Positions 1 to 8,767 of a stretch of DNA of 64,000 nt are shown here, piece after piece. Numbering within the stretch: position 1 is the stretch's first letter; each line of letters starts with the position of its first letter. This DNA comes from Tritrichomonas musculus. Lineage: Eukaryota > Parabasalia > Tritrichomonadida > Tritrichomonadidae. The stretch spans positions 496,001 to 560,000 of the forward strand of contig JAPFFF010000062.1 of NCBI GenBank assembly GCA_039105265.1, in the 5' to 3' direction. The notes beneath the pieces were generated by a model. The model did not search any database. It saw only the letters and a program-made list of their open reading frames with translations, and was not told the origin of the DNA. Position numbers and translations under genes: made by a program.

Positions 1-70
1 CCGATTGATCCCTCAAACAAGGTATATCCTGTAAAAATAATTTTTTGTGTTGCATTTTCGACTTTAAGCA

Positions 71-277
71 CTATAATGAGGTATCAATTACAGAAAGTTT
101 ATCTTCTAATTCTGAGCTTTTTGAACTAGCATTTGAACTTTTTGTGTTATTTGAGTAAGGTAAAAGATCCCCATCAAATATAAAATAAATTTGTCTGTCA
201 GACTTACTCAAATAAAAAAATGGTAAAACATCCCCATTTGCATATTTGTCTGTCAGACAAGCTGTATCTTTATTAAA
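71..277 (-). other. short open frame, possible last exon of an unknown gene
   Basis: A 69-codon frame is open between two stops on the minus strand and has no ATG. It contains two diverged copies of a segment whose shared residues read D-K/R ... GD-V/L-LP, matching the duplicated DNA block at 160-262, and it ends in a Ser/Lys-rich tail. Because the duplication preserves the frame, it could be a terminal exon or a gene remnant. I recognise no domain, and it could be chance. Confidence 0.2.
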
Positions 278-335
278 TTAAGATAACTCAAATAACACAA
301 AAAAGTAAGTTATTTGAGTAAGTTATTTTTTTAAA
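145..335. repeat. nested inverted and direct repeats around TTATTTGAG
   Basis: GTGTTATTTGAG near 145 is exactly inverted near 285 (CTCAAATAACAC), and further TTATTTGAGTAAG copies follow near 310. Inside lie two direct copies of a block containing ATCCCCAT and the palindrome GTCTGTCAGAC, near 160-207 and 221-262. It resembles a small foldback structure, but no element family is recognisable. Confidence 0.5.
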
Positions 336-368
336 TATGCATATGAAAATTATTTTGTGTGAAATAGA

Positions 369-450
369 GGTAGCTTGGCCGAGTGGTCTAAGGCGATGGA
401 TTCAAGTCCCATTACCGAAAGGTGCCTGGGTTCGAACCCCAGAGCTACCA
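369..450 (+). tRNA. tRNA-Leu (anticodon CAA)
   Basis: A complete 82-nt cloverleaf. The acceptor strands GGTAGCT (369-375) and AGCTACC (443-449) pair perfectly. The D arm is GCCGAGTGGTCTAAGGC, typical of leucine tRNAs. The anticodon loop TTCAAGT gives CAA, and a long variable arm (TACC-GAAA-GGTG) marks class II. The T arm is CTGGG-TTCGAAC-CCCAG. The discriminator is A450, CCA is not encoded, and a run of seven T (451-457) serves as the Pol III terminator. The pair at the base of the anticodon loop is A-C rather than Watson-Crick. Confidence 0.95.
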
Positions 451-508
451 TTTTTTTATTTGAATGTTTTTTTAAAAAAAATTGTTTTTATCTTTTCTAA
501 TCAAAAAA

Positions 509-540
<32 letters not shown>

Positions 541-574
541 GATTTACAATTTAAACGATAAATATGAAAAAGAA

Positions 575-1375
575 TTAAGAAAAAGTTTTATATTTAGAAT
601 AAATAACACTATTGTTCTGTAAATGGATATTCCTGACCGTTTTGTTTAAATCAAATGTCCGAGCATCGAATGTAAAAACAAGTTTGTTCATATCAAGGTT
701 TAGCTCTTTACAAATCGGTTTCAAGAAAATTACAATTTTCTTATCTTTGTTGACTTTAAAAGTTTTCATAGCACCGTCAGGCGAAACAAACTTGACCATA
801 ATGTTTTTAACATCTTCAAATTCAGTATGCGGTGTTAAATGGAACTCGTTTTCAATGTTTTTTTGTACGCCTTTTGTGTTTTTATTTGGTCGAGGCTTGG
901 GAAACCTCTGTCCTCTGGAATGCTGCTTTTTGTTTTGGTTACTTGTATCGCGAGAATCAAGAAATGCTTGAAGCCATATTAGTAAATCGAATTCTGTAAT
1001 TTTTGAGGTTTGATTATTTGGTTCCGTTTTATCTTCACTTAATTGATCAACGATTTCAGAATTTTCTGGATCAACAATCAAGTATCTTCCTTTAAGATGA
1101 GCGCATGCTTCTTCATAGGTAAAATTATCATTGAGATTTATTCTTTGTCGTAACGCAGGTGATATACAATTAGATGAAGATAAAAAATCCTGGAAAAAAT
1201 TTTTGAATCCTTCACTTCCAGCCGAGGTTGTGTACGGTACAAAGTTTAATGAGATTTTTCGAAAAATTGAATCATTTGACAATAAACCTTTTCCAAATAG
1301 ATTTTCTACGCATACTATGACATATTTGCTTGTTTTCTTAGCTTCGTTAATTGCTTTATCGATGTATATGCTCAT
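575..1375 (-). CDS. thioredoxin-fold plus ubiquitin-like domain protein (UBXN4-like architecture)
   Basis: About 266 residues from the ATG at 1375; the frame is open further upstream but reads as AT-rich non-coding sequence. Residues 1-75 (MSIYIDKAINEAKK..., then a YVIVCVEN strand and a helix with SxGFKNFF) resemble the UAS/thioredoxin-like N-terminus of UBXN4/erasin-type proteins. The middle is a basic, Gln/Pro/Asn-rich linker. The last 75 residues (FVSPDGAMKTFKV ... LVFTFDARTFDLNKTVRNI) look like a beta-grasp fold, closer to the SUMO-like Rad60-SLD type than to a classic UBX. Such proteins link ubiquitin or p97 to membranes or substrates. I infer the fold from pattern only; the exact family is uncertain. 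Confidence 0.45.
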   Translation of the reverse strand: MSIYIDKAINEAKKTSKYVIVCVENLFGKGLLSNDSIFRKISLNFVPYTTSAGSEGFKNFFQDFLSSSNCISPALRQRINLNDNFTYEEACAHLKGRYLIVDPENSEIVDQLSEDKTEPNNQTSKITEFDLLIWLQAFLDSRDTSNQNKKQHSRGQRFPKPRPNKNTKGVQKNIENEFHLTPHTEFEDVKNIMVKFVSPDGAMKTFKVNKDKKIVIFLKPICKELNLDMNKLVFTFDARTFDLNKTVRNIHLQNNSVIYSKYKTFS

Positions 1376-1616
1376 GTGAGTTGCAAAAGAAATTTGATTG
1401 TCTATAGAAAAAAAATAATCGTCATTTATATATAGATATATGATATATACTATGAAATATATTATATTATTAAATATAAATAAAATCAATTAAGTTATTT
1501 TAAAAATAAAATTATTGATATGCATATTACAAAGATGGAAATTTTGAAAATAAAGTACTTTATTCTAGAAATACTCAGAAATGTGTTGAATATAAAATGA
1601 TCGTACTAATTTTTAT

Positions 1617-1622
1617 TCAATT
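1617..1622 (+). promoter_or_regulatory. initiator-like TCAATT
   Basis: TCAATT with its A at 1619 lies six bases before the ATG at 1625. Trichomonad protein genes are known for a TCA-type initiator directly upstream of the start codon and very short leaders, and this fits. The motif is short and AT-rich, so chance occurrence is possible. Confidence 0.4.
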
Positions 1623-1624
1623 GA

Positions 1625-3114
1625 ATGTCACAAGATATCGATTCATGGCTCATTGCCGTTGCAGCTTTATGTGAAAATAAGGTTCCTGATAAGATGTGGG
1701 AGAATCCACTCCCTGATAATGCAGAAGACTTTGAGGATCAATATTATCAATCATTTAAGACTTTTGTTGAATATTCTACGTCATTATCGACTGATCTTGT
1801 AGTTGAAGTCAATATATTAAAATACAACCCATATTTTGAAGAGCGAGCAAAATCAATACTTCGCAATATCAATAAATTATCTTTTTCTAATACATCAGAA
1901 CTTTGGCTTTTATCTTATGCCCTTTCCAAGAACCCAACCCTTTTATCGCGCATTGAAATTAACGAAAATAATTATGTTATTATTATATGGTGTTTAGCGC
2001 AATGTGTTGATAGCGATATAAATTATGTCCTAAGTTTCTTCCATGAAAAACTTTTTGATAATCCCCCTGTTTCAAATCAAGTCAATTGTCATGCATTTCT
2101 TCTCCTCCTCCATTTTTTACTCACCAAACTCGACATATCGGATGACGATCAGCCACCATTTTCAACAGACGAATTCGAAGTCATTTTTTGTTTAGCTTTT
2201 TGTTCAAAGAGAAGCCGTGCAAAAGCCTTGGCTGCTTCAATTGTCCCTCTGATGGCAAATTTCATCTCGCAAACCAACGCATCGCACTTGCTGTTCAGAA
2301 GGATGCTACCTTACTGTGCAATGGTCAATCGTGATGGTCAAAAAATGGCCTTGGCGGTCATTGAATCGATTGTTTCAAATTATGAGCGTTTTCTATCGTG
2401 TATGTCAACTTGGATATCACTTCACCGTATGTACTTTTTAGCCGCATCAGTAACCGACCATTTACACGCGACTTTCCACTCAAAACAAAACAAAGAAAAA
2501 ATATTTTTTGAATTGTTTTCAAAAAGTTAATTCAAAAAAATATTTTATTTCAAAAAGTTGATTCAAAAAAAATATTTTATTTCAAAAAGTTTATTCTGAA
2601 AAAAAATTGAAAAAATTTTTTTTGAATTGAATTGAATCAATTTTGAATTCAAAAAGTTGAAATTGATTGATTCAAATTAAAAAAAAAAAAACTTTTTTTA
2701 ATGTGATAATTTTGTTTGTTTGGAAAGTTGCAGTGTTCTGGTTGGTTGCATGTGCTGGCTTTATTTTTTTGTTTTATTTTCTAACATTCAGCTTTTTGTG
2801 TTGCTGCCTCGAACAACCTTCTGATTGACATGAAGCGTCGCGGGCTGATCACGAACCAGATGAAGACGCTGATCAAGCACATACGCGCAATGAACAAGCG
2901 GCTGAAGAAGGGCCAGATAAAGATGACAAAAGAGCTGCGGATGGCGCTGCCGAGGTCGCTGTGGACTGTCAAATTTCCGCCTCCGTTGGCCGAAGTCAAC
3001 ATATGCGACGATACATGCAAGAAGATATCGAAGTCGATTGAATCGAAGAGATCCTTGCTGATTCCTGTTTTTGTTTTATTCTTTACTCTTTATATTTTGT
3101 ATGTATTAGTATAA
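1625..3114 (+). CDS. TMEM214-like ER membrane protein (DUF2359), two exons
   Basis: Exon 1 is 1625-2426 and exon 2 is 2792-3114. Each part alone looks like an orphan, but joining them across the GTATGT...CTAACATTCAG intron gives a continuous frame (phase 1, codon C|CT) of about 374 residues. Exon 1 encodes a helical-repeat body ending in W-x-x-LH. The junction adds P, matching the W-x-x-LYP...LL stretch I recall from vertebrate TMEM214. Exon 2 carries the ...ICDDTCKK motif, equivalent to the CDMACK motif before the membrane segment of TMEM214, followed by a hydrophobic C-terminal anchor (about 18 residues). TMEM214 is an ER-anchored protein linked to stress signalling in animals; its role here is unknown. 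Exon 2 is much more GC-rich than its surroundings. The alternative is two unrelated genes, which the matching phase and motifs make unlikely. Confidence 0.7.
2427..2791 (+). other. spliceosomal intron of the TMEM214-like gene
   Basis: The 365-nt intron starts GTATGT (2427-2432) and ends TTTTCTAACATTCAG, close to the trichomonad rule in which a CTAAC branch motif is fused to the 3' splice site. It splits a codon after its first base on both sides. Its 3' half is AT-rich with repeated TTCAAAAAGTT units; its first 100 bases stay open in the exon 1 frame, so unspliced RNA would give a different C-terminus ending at 2530. Confidence 0.7.
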
Positions 3115-3243
3115 TTTTCCTTAAATTATATAATAAAAATTATGTTTCTTTCTGTGAATAAACTGACCTTTCTTTTGACCTTTGTTTAATGAATATATTT
3201 GAAGTATTGAATAAAAATGTGTTTATATGTTAGTTAACAAGAG

Positions 3244-3315
3244 TTTCTAGTAGTGTAATGGATAGCACGCAATCCCCTGAAGTTTGAAATTGAGGTTCGA
3301 TTCCTCACTAGAAAA
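3244..3315 (+). tRNA. tRNA-Gln (anticodon CTG), variant copy
   Basis: A 72-nt cloverleaf. The acceptor TTTCTAG (3244-3250) pairs with CTAGAAA (3308-3314), the D arm is GTGTAATGGATAGCAC (eukaryotic glutamine type), the anticodon loop is CCCTGAA and the T arm is TGAGG-TTCGATT-CCTCA. A T run follows at 3316-3322. Two oddities: position 33 is C instead of the near-universal T, and the anticodon stem has a T-T pair. It may be a weak or dying copy of the gene at 3568. The first pair is T-A, unlike the G-starting glutamine tRNAs of most eukaryotes. Confidence 0.8.
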
Positions 3316-3436
3316 TTTTTTTACTTTTTTTTAAAAAAAAAAAAAATAGATGGAAGAATTTTTATAAAAAGAAATCAAATAAAAGAATGCTTTATAAATT
3401 AATATTTCAATGCATTTTAAATTAATATTTCAAGAA

Positions 3437-3508
3437 TTTCTTGGGGTGCAAAGGAGAGCATGTTGGCCTTTGAAGCCAAATATTGAGGTTTGATTCCTAA
3501 CTAGAATT
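3437..3508 (+). tRNA. degenerate tRNA-Gln-like gene (anticodon TTG)
   Basis: Seventy-two bases align end to end with the two flanking tRNA-Gln copies. The anticodon arm is perfect (TTGGC-CTTTGAA-GCCAA, anticodon TTG), but the acceptor has two mismatches and the T arm one. The body is followed by a long T run (3507-3516). It is either a decayed UUG isoacceptor or a functional, poorly paired tRNA; I favour pseudogene. Confidence 0.5.
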
Positions 3509-3567
3509 TTTTTTTTAAAAAATGAAATTAATAAATAACATTAGTAAAACTATACAATAAACAAGAG

Positions 3568-3639
3568 TTTCTAGTAGTGTAATGGCTAGCACACAATCCT
3601 CTGAAGTTTGAAATTGAGGTTCGATTCCTCACTAGAAAA
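3568..3639 (+). tRNA. tRNA-Gln (anticodon CTG)
   Basis: Nearly identical to the copy at 3244, with the same acceptor, D and T arms, but with the normal CTCTGAA loop including T33. A T run starts at 3640. The bases just upstream (ACAAGAG) are shared with the first copy, so the pair arose by local duplication. This is the best candidate for the working copy. Confidence 0.88.
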
Positions 3640-3757
3640 TTTTTATGATTTTTTTTTTTTATTATTATCAAAGCCAAATAAACAAAAATTATAAAATATT
3701 TTTTTTATACAACTAAGCAATTACAAATAAAATAAATAAAACAACTAAAAAAATAAC

Positions 3758-6151
3758 TTAAAGTTCTGTTTTTTCCAAAGGTAGAGAAGACACAGAAAAA
3801 TCAAATCTATGTCTATAAATTCTAACCGATGAAATAGTAATCCAAAGCACAAGAACCAAGAAAAGCAAAGCCGGAATAATAATGAACAAGAAAGAAGTGT
3901 AGCCATACAAGTCACCGAAATCCTTAGCCAGCTCCTTTGCGTAAATGTAGCACTTGTAGAAGCAAGAGAAATAAAAGAGAAAATCTAAGCAATTCAAAAT
4001 CAAGCAACCTCTTTTAAACAAGGTCAATTTATCGACCGTTTGAAGGTCAAATCCCAAACCAATTATTTGGTCGCTTGATGCCAAAGAGCTGTCATTATTC
4101 AAATTCAATTCCACGCTATTTTGACTATCATTCAATTTAGCTTTTATATCGTCTTTGCCGCTATCGTTGTTGTTTGAATTTTTCTTTGAATTGTTGCTCA
4201 AATTGAATAGAGAGAAAGTGTGCTGCATTCCAGAGACAACAATGATGTAAGGCGTCACAACAAACACAAGATAAAAGCAGCCAAAACGAGCAGGCGTTGC
4301 CATGAAAGCTGACTTGTCACCTATAATGTAGCCCCATAGCCAATAAACGGCCGTTTTATCCTCAATTTTGAAGAAGCAGAAAGGAAAGACAAAACTCCAA
4401 AGAATCGAAATCAAAATCAAAATACGAATATAATAAGGTGACTTAGTAATCCGACTTTCAACAACGAAAAAACCGCCAACAGTGGCCAAAATCCAATTCA
4501 AATTTCCATTCAAAACAATGTTTGTGTTTTGATTGTTGTTCGTCGTGCTGTTCCTCGTTACTCCACTCATACTGACTGTAGATGTCCTGTGCGGACGCAT
4601 CTCTAACTCAAGCCAGTCATCAAAGTGGTATGCAAAGTGCACAAAGCTGAATGGAAGAGAAACTATAAGAAGAAAGACAAGATACGTGAAGAAGCAAGCA
4701 ATGAATGATCCTGAAGGTTCGTCAAAATAGCATTCTTCGTCAAATGAGTCTACTTTTTCACCAATGGTGAAGGTGAAATTTCCACTCCAATCACCAAGTT
4801 TTGTAAAAGTGTGTTTGGATGAACCGTTACTCTCAATTTTTCTTCGTTCTCCAAAAAGATAGTCTTTATCAAAAGTTAATCGTTTTGTACACAAATAAAT
4901 ATGATCGTTGTAACGGTTATTTGTATTGGTTGACTTTTTCAGTTGCTTCTTGCACTCGAGTCGTTGAACTTCGCCATCATCTATCTGATAAGATAAATTC
5001 AAATCACCAGAAAATGAGACTGCGCGGACTTGCATCGTTTCAATTGGTTCATCAAATCGTTCTAATGAGCTTTTCATCCCATCTGGATTAGGATACGTTA
5101 AAATGGCAAATTTTTCATTATCTAAATAATTTTGATGATAGGAAAAGTGGCCGTTATCGTAGGCGAGAAGGCCAATTTGGTTGTATCTGAAAAGAGGAGT
5201 TCCAACTATTTCAATTGATTTGCCATGGTGTAATATTTTGGGCTTTTTTGGATGTAAGTGTCCACATAGATATATTCGAACATTATTATCTTCATTGGAA
5301 AGAGTAGTTGAGAAGGATGTAAACCACATACGAGATGGAATATGGCCGAGAAGAATCGTTTGCTGCGATAAATAATCGATATCTTGTTGTAATTTTGATT
5401 TATTTTTTGATTGTTCAGTATTTGAAGGTTTTTTGTCTTTATGAAGGAAAGAGTTGATTTCACTTCTTATTTTGTTATTCGGAGAAATCCACCATATAAT
5501 AGCTGAAGTTGCTGAAGGAAATGAAAATGGATTCATTTTGACAAATGAGATATTCTCATTAAAATTCACTCGGCTGACCAGTGAGGTTGATTTGTTGTAT
5601 AGTATTCCATTTGCGAAGTGTTTTTTGGAATCAAATGATAAAACATTAAATATGTCGTGATTTCCTGCGACATGAAGAGGTTCTTTTAGAAAATTCATTT
5701 GATAATTTTGGGTTTGATCTGTAATAATCTCTTTGGAATTTTTTGTAGCTTGACCATTATTAAAATAGGTATCAAGATCTGTTAAGAGTTGGGTGTATTG
5801 CTTCCAATCTGCTTCCATTTGCTGATAATAGATTGGATTGATATTTCCACGATAATTATCTGCAATATCACCTGTAATAACTATATGATCAGGAGAAAAT
5901 ATGGATAATGAGCGATTAAAGCGGCTGAGGATAGTCTCATAATTGTTTTTGACGGAACTTATATGAATATCTGTGAAGTGAAGAAACCAAATTGGATCTT
6001 TTGATTGATTAAAATATGGAGCATTTGAATTAGAATAAATATCGCCTGTTGGAATTGGTTTTTTGAATTGAATTGTAGAAATGAGACATAAGCCAAGTAA
6101 AGCAAACCAAAGATACTGTGATAAAATGTAAGCAAGAAATTTGCAATTCAT
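3758..6151 (-). CDS. TMEM62-like membrane-bound metallophosphoesterase
   Basis: 797 residues from the ATG at 6151; a TTG 15 codons upstream is in frame but not credible as a start. An N-terminal membrane segment (about 4-26) is followed by a calcineurin-like phosphoesterase domain with metal-binding motifs in order: FTDIH (near 60), TGDIAD (near 94), AGNHD, LLGHIPS and CGHLHP. A beta-rich segment follows, then a C-terminal region with several hydrophobic spans separated by an Asn/Ser-rich loop. This arrangement, luminal or extracellular catalytic domain plus multipass tail, matches TMEM62 and related phosphoesterases. Its substrate is unknown. All metal ligands appear present, so an active enzyme is likely. 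The gene is intact and sits alone, transcribed toward the tRNA-Gln cluster. Confidence 0.82.
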   Translation of the reverse strand: MNCKFLAYILSQYLWFALLGLCLISTIQFKKPIPTGDIYSNSNAPYFNQSKDPIWFLHFTDIHISSVKNNYETILSRFNRSLSIFSPDHIVITGDIADNYRGNINPIYYQQMEADWKQYTQLLTDLDTYFNNGQATKNSKEIITDQTQNYQMNFLKEPLHVAGNHDIFNVLSFDSKKHFANGILYNKSTSLVSRVNFNENISFVKMNPFSFPSATSAIIWWISPNNKIRSEINSFLHKDKKPSNTEQSKNKSKLQQDIDYLSQQTILLGHIPSRMWFTSFSTTLSNEDNNVRIYLCGHLHPKKPKILHHGKSIEIVGTPLFRYNQIGLLAYDNGHFSYHQNYLDNEKFAILTYPNPDGMKSSLERFDEPIETMQVRAVSFSGDLNLSYQIDDGEVQRLECKKQLKKSTNTNNRYNDHIYLCTKRLTFDKDYLFGERRKIESNGSSKHTFTKLGDWSGNFTFTIGEKVDSFDEECYFDEPSGSFIACFFTYLVFLLIVSLPFSFVHFAYHFDDWLELEMRPHRTSTVSMSGVTRNSTTNNNQNTNIVLNGNLNWILATVGGFFVVESRITKSPYYIRILILISILWSFVFPFCFFKIEDKTAVYWLWGYIIGDKSAFMATPARFGCFYLVFVVTPYIIVVSGMQHTFSLFNLSNNSKKNSNNNDSGKDDIKAKLNDSQNSVELNLNNDSSLASSDQIIGLGFDLQTVDKLTLFKRGCLILNCLDFLFYFSCFYKCYIYAKELAKDFGDLYGYTSFLFIIIPALLFLVLVLWITISSVRIYRHRFDFSVSSLPLEKTEL

Positions 6152-6321
6152 ATGAAATTTTGAGCTTAAAAGTTTACTGAGTTTAATTTCTTTCAAAAAA
6201 ATTCAATGCATTTCAAAATAAACCATTGAATTGAAGAAATGAGAGAAAAAATAATTATGAGTTAAAAACCTATTTTTATATATATATATAAAAGTTTGAA
6301 TTTTCAGCTTTGAATATTTGA

Positions 6322-7359
6322 ATGAAAAAACGGTTAATAGGTTTTCTATTAAAAAAAACAAACTTTTTCAAAAGAACGGTGAAACGGTGTATCAAACGAA
6401 TTATCACAGTAAATAATACAGTAACGATGCACTCTAATTATCTCACAATCATATATGATTCATTAGAAAACCAGAAATGGATATTCTGTGAATATTCCAT
6501 GCATTTTAAATCAATTTGAGTTTATTTGAAAAAACGTGGAATTGGGAGTTCATCAATAGTTTTATTGGTTAAAGATCAGAAGACATTTAAGCAGTATTCA
6601 GCTAAAATTATTCCAAAAAGTTATATCTAAAAGAACAAGTTAATTAATCGCATCGAAAAAGAGATTGCAATATTGGAAGAAACTGATCATCCAAATATTG
6701 TTAAAATTTATCAAACTTTTGAAATAGTTAATAAACAAAAAGAAGCATACATAGCCATTCTTATGGAATATTGTGAAAATGGTGATTTACTAAAATTCAT
6801 TCAAGATACAGGTTTCAAAAATGAAAAGCAAAAATTTCAAATTATCCGAGGTTTTTTAAGCGCAATGAAGTACCTTCATGAGAGAGGGATCTCACATGGA
6901 GATATCAAGCCAGAAAACATACTTCTTGATAGTAATTTTAATGCAAAAATATGTGGTTTTTGATACTGCAAGACGACATTAATTACTGGAGACAATGAAA
7001 AAGGTGGTACCCTTTTTTATGCTGAACCAGAAATGTTTAATGATGGAGAATTTACCCCTTTAAAATCAGATATTTGGTCAATTGGAATTCTCCTCTATTG
7101 TATATCTGAAAATGGCTTCCCTTACTTAAAAGGTACAACAAAATATTTGACTGATCAGATAACTTCAGGAAGATTGTTTTTGAGTTCCAAGATAAATAAG
7201 AATCTCAGAAAAGTTGTTAAAAGATGCACAGAACTCAAATCTGAAAGAAGGCCGAGTATAGAAGAATTGATAGAAGATAATTATTTTTCATTCAATGAAA
7301 AGATTAGTAATCTCAAGATGTCAAATATAATTGAAAAATTAGACGAATCATCATCTTAA
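6322..7359 (+). pseudogene. protein kinase pseudogene
   Basis: One reading frame covers a whole kinase domain but is broken twice, by TAA at 6628-6630 just after the VAIK-like lysine (QYSAKII) and by TGA at 6961-6963 inside what should be the DFG motif (ICGF-stop). Remaining motifs are a glycine loop (GIGSSSIV), HPNIVK, HGDIKPENILL in place of HRD, GTLFYAEPE, SDIWSIGILL and RRPSIEEL. A stop before 6520 also cuts off the N-terminal piece. All motifs are in one frame, so decay is by point changes only and fairly recent. A selenocysteine or readthrough explanation is not supported. Confidence 0.75.
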
Positions 7360-7615
7360 TAGGCAATCAAATTTTAATAATTTTTTAATTGATCTCTATA
7401 TTTTGTTATAGCAAGCAAACGCAAATATTTTTTGTACTAATAATCGTTCTTTTTGTTATTTCATAGCAAAGAAAACTAAAATTTTTATCGAAAATATTAT
7501 ATAAAATATTTATAAAGTAGAAATAAATTTTCATTAATTATCTTTTAATTTTATAATAGTATCTTTCAAATTAAAATAAAATCCTATAATTTTTTAGGTA
7601 TTTTATTTCATATGA

Positions 7616-7645
7616 TTCGATTCTCCATTAGTATAGTTGGACCTT
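7616..7645 (+). other. 5'-half tRNA-like fragment
   Basis: The stretch TCTCCATTAGTATAGTTGG resembles the acceptor strand and D arm of eukaryotic Asp/Glu tRNAs. No matching anticodon arm, T arm or 3' acceptor follows, so it is at most a fragment. Confidence 0.25.
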
Positions 7646-7741
7646 TCTAACATTGAAAAAGTGAAAAATCCTCAGAAAAAATTATCGAATAAAAATGATG
7701 AATAAAATAAAATCGTTTTATATTTTAGTAGTATATAAATG

Positions 7742-7840
7742 GCGTGATTTCTTAACGTCCCTATCGGTCCGTTAACAACCCACGCAATTTGGCCGCTGTG
7801 TAGTCATTTTTTGAGAGCCACTTATCGTGGTAAACAAACA
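7742..7840 (+). ncRNA. candidate Sm-type small RNA (U5-like architecture)
   Basis: A locally GC-rich stretch folds as a two-part stem: GCGTG with CACGC, a symmetric internal loop, then TTAACG with CGTTAA, capped by a 12-nt loop. A single-stranded piece follows, then ATTTTTTGA (a textbook Sm site) and a terminal hairpin CCAC-TTATC-GTGG. This order (long 5' stem-loop, Sm site, 3' hairpin) is that of U5 snRNA, but the invariant U5 loop GCCTTTTAC is absent, so I do not name it. A TATA-like TATATAAAT lies directly upstream. T-rich runs are common here, so the Sm site alone proves little. Confidence 0.4.
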
Positions 7841-7902
7841 TATTGAATCATTTTGTGAGGGTTGTTGGTGAGTTAAACTCCTAAACTAACTATTCGTTCT
7901 TT

Positions 7903-8617
7903 TTATGTCTCTGAACTACTCACATCATTATCATCATCCAATTGTTTTAAATTTGATGATCCATTTGAATGAGATAACGTCTTCTTTGAAACTTTTGAAT
8001 TCTTCTTTATATAATCCATTGCAGACTTAATTTCATTTTTTTTTTTTTTTTTTTTTTTTTTTGTGGTTCATCATAATATGGAGTTGTTGCTGTTCTTTTT
8101 CTTCTTCATCCCATTTTCTTCTCTGTTCAAGTCTATCTTCCCAATCTTTAGTTCTTGATTCTGATCCTTTTCTCTATTCTTTTATTGGATTTTTACTTCC
8201 ATTTCTGACTTTTCTTATTATAGCATTATATGGTTTCGAATTGATTCCTCCTCTTGGTATTGATATTTTTTGAAAACTGTGATTTCCTTCGAGTGGAATA
8301 AATTGACCATTTTGTATATCACCTAATTTATCTATTAAATATCCTTTACAATATCGCAATATTCTTCTGATTTTCTCTAAATGTTCACCAAAAACTTGAC
8401 AAAAATTCTCAATAGAATTCAAAGGTTGAGGTTCATACATATATTTCGGTTCAAGAATGACTCCTTTCATGTTCCTTTCCCCATATGTTTTCGGATCATC
8501 AATTAAAAAATCAAAATGTTTCTTTCTCTCTTTTGTTTCCATAGCTCGACTTAGTCGAAATATACAATGTATCGGCAGAAAATATGACATTTTTGATATT
8601 TTTAAAATATATTTCAT
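7903..8617 (-). pseudogene. broken hypothetical gene, charged coiled-coil C-terminus
   Basis: From an ATG at 8617 the frame codes about 147 residues to a TAG at 8174-8176. The same frame continues in clearly coding style (RKGSESRTKDWEDRLEQ, then Lys/Glu/Gln-rich) to a poly-A tract, after which a shifted frame continues to a stop at 7903 (SHSNGSSNLKQLDDD...). It is therefore one gene with one stop and one homopolymer frameshift, or two sequencing errors. I recognise no domain. The adjacent hAT remnant suggests it could be part of the same mobile element, but nothing in it shows this. Confidence 0.4.
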
Positions 8618-8767
8618 TCCTTTCACAATTCACTCTTTTCTAAGATAGTTTATTACCATTTGAAAATAATGAATATTGTCCTTTTTTATACTGAGGCACC
8701 TTAATATATACTACTTGAGAGAAAAAATAATATGAATTTGAAAAATAATTAAAGTAAAATCAGGTTT

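Noticed and set aside
337-561. Open frame running through the tRNA-Leu gene
   Set aside because: It merely translates the tRNA and its flanking A/T runs.
2781-3114. Contaminant or laterally transferred stretch because of its high GC
   Set aside because: It is the second exon of the TMEM214-like gene, in frame and in register with exon 1.
6961-6963. Recoded stop (selenocysteine or readthrough) in the kinase
   Set aside because: A second in-frame stop at 6628 and loss of HRD show simple decay.
7742-7840. Naming this RNA U5
   Set aside because: The layout fits, but the invariant loop sequence is absent.
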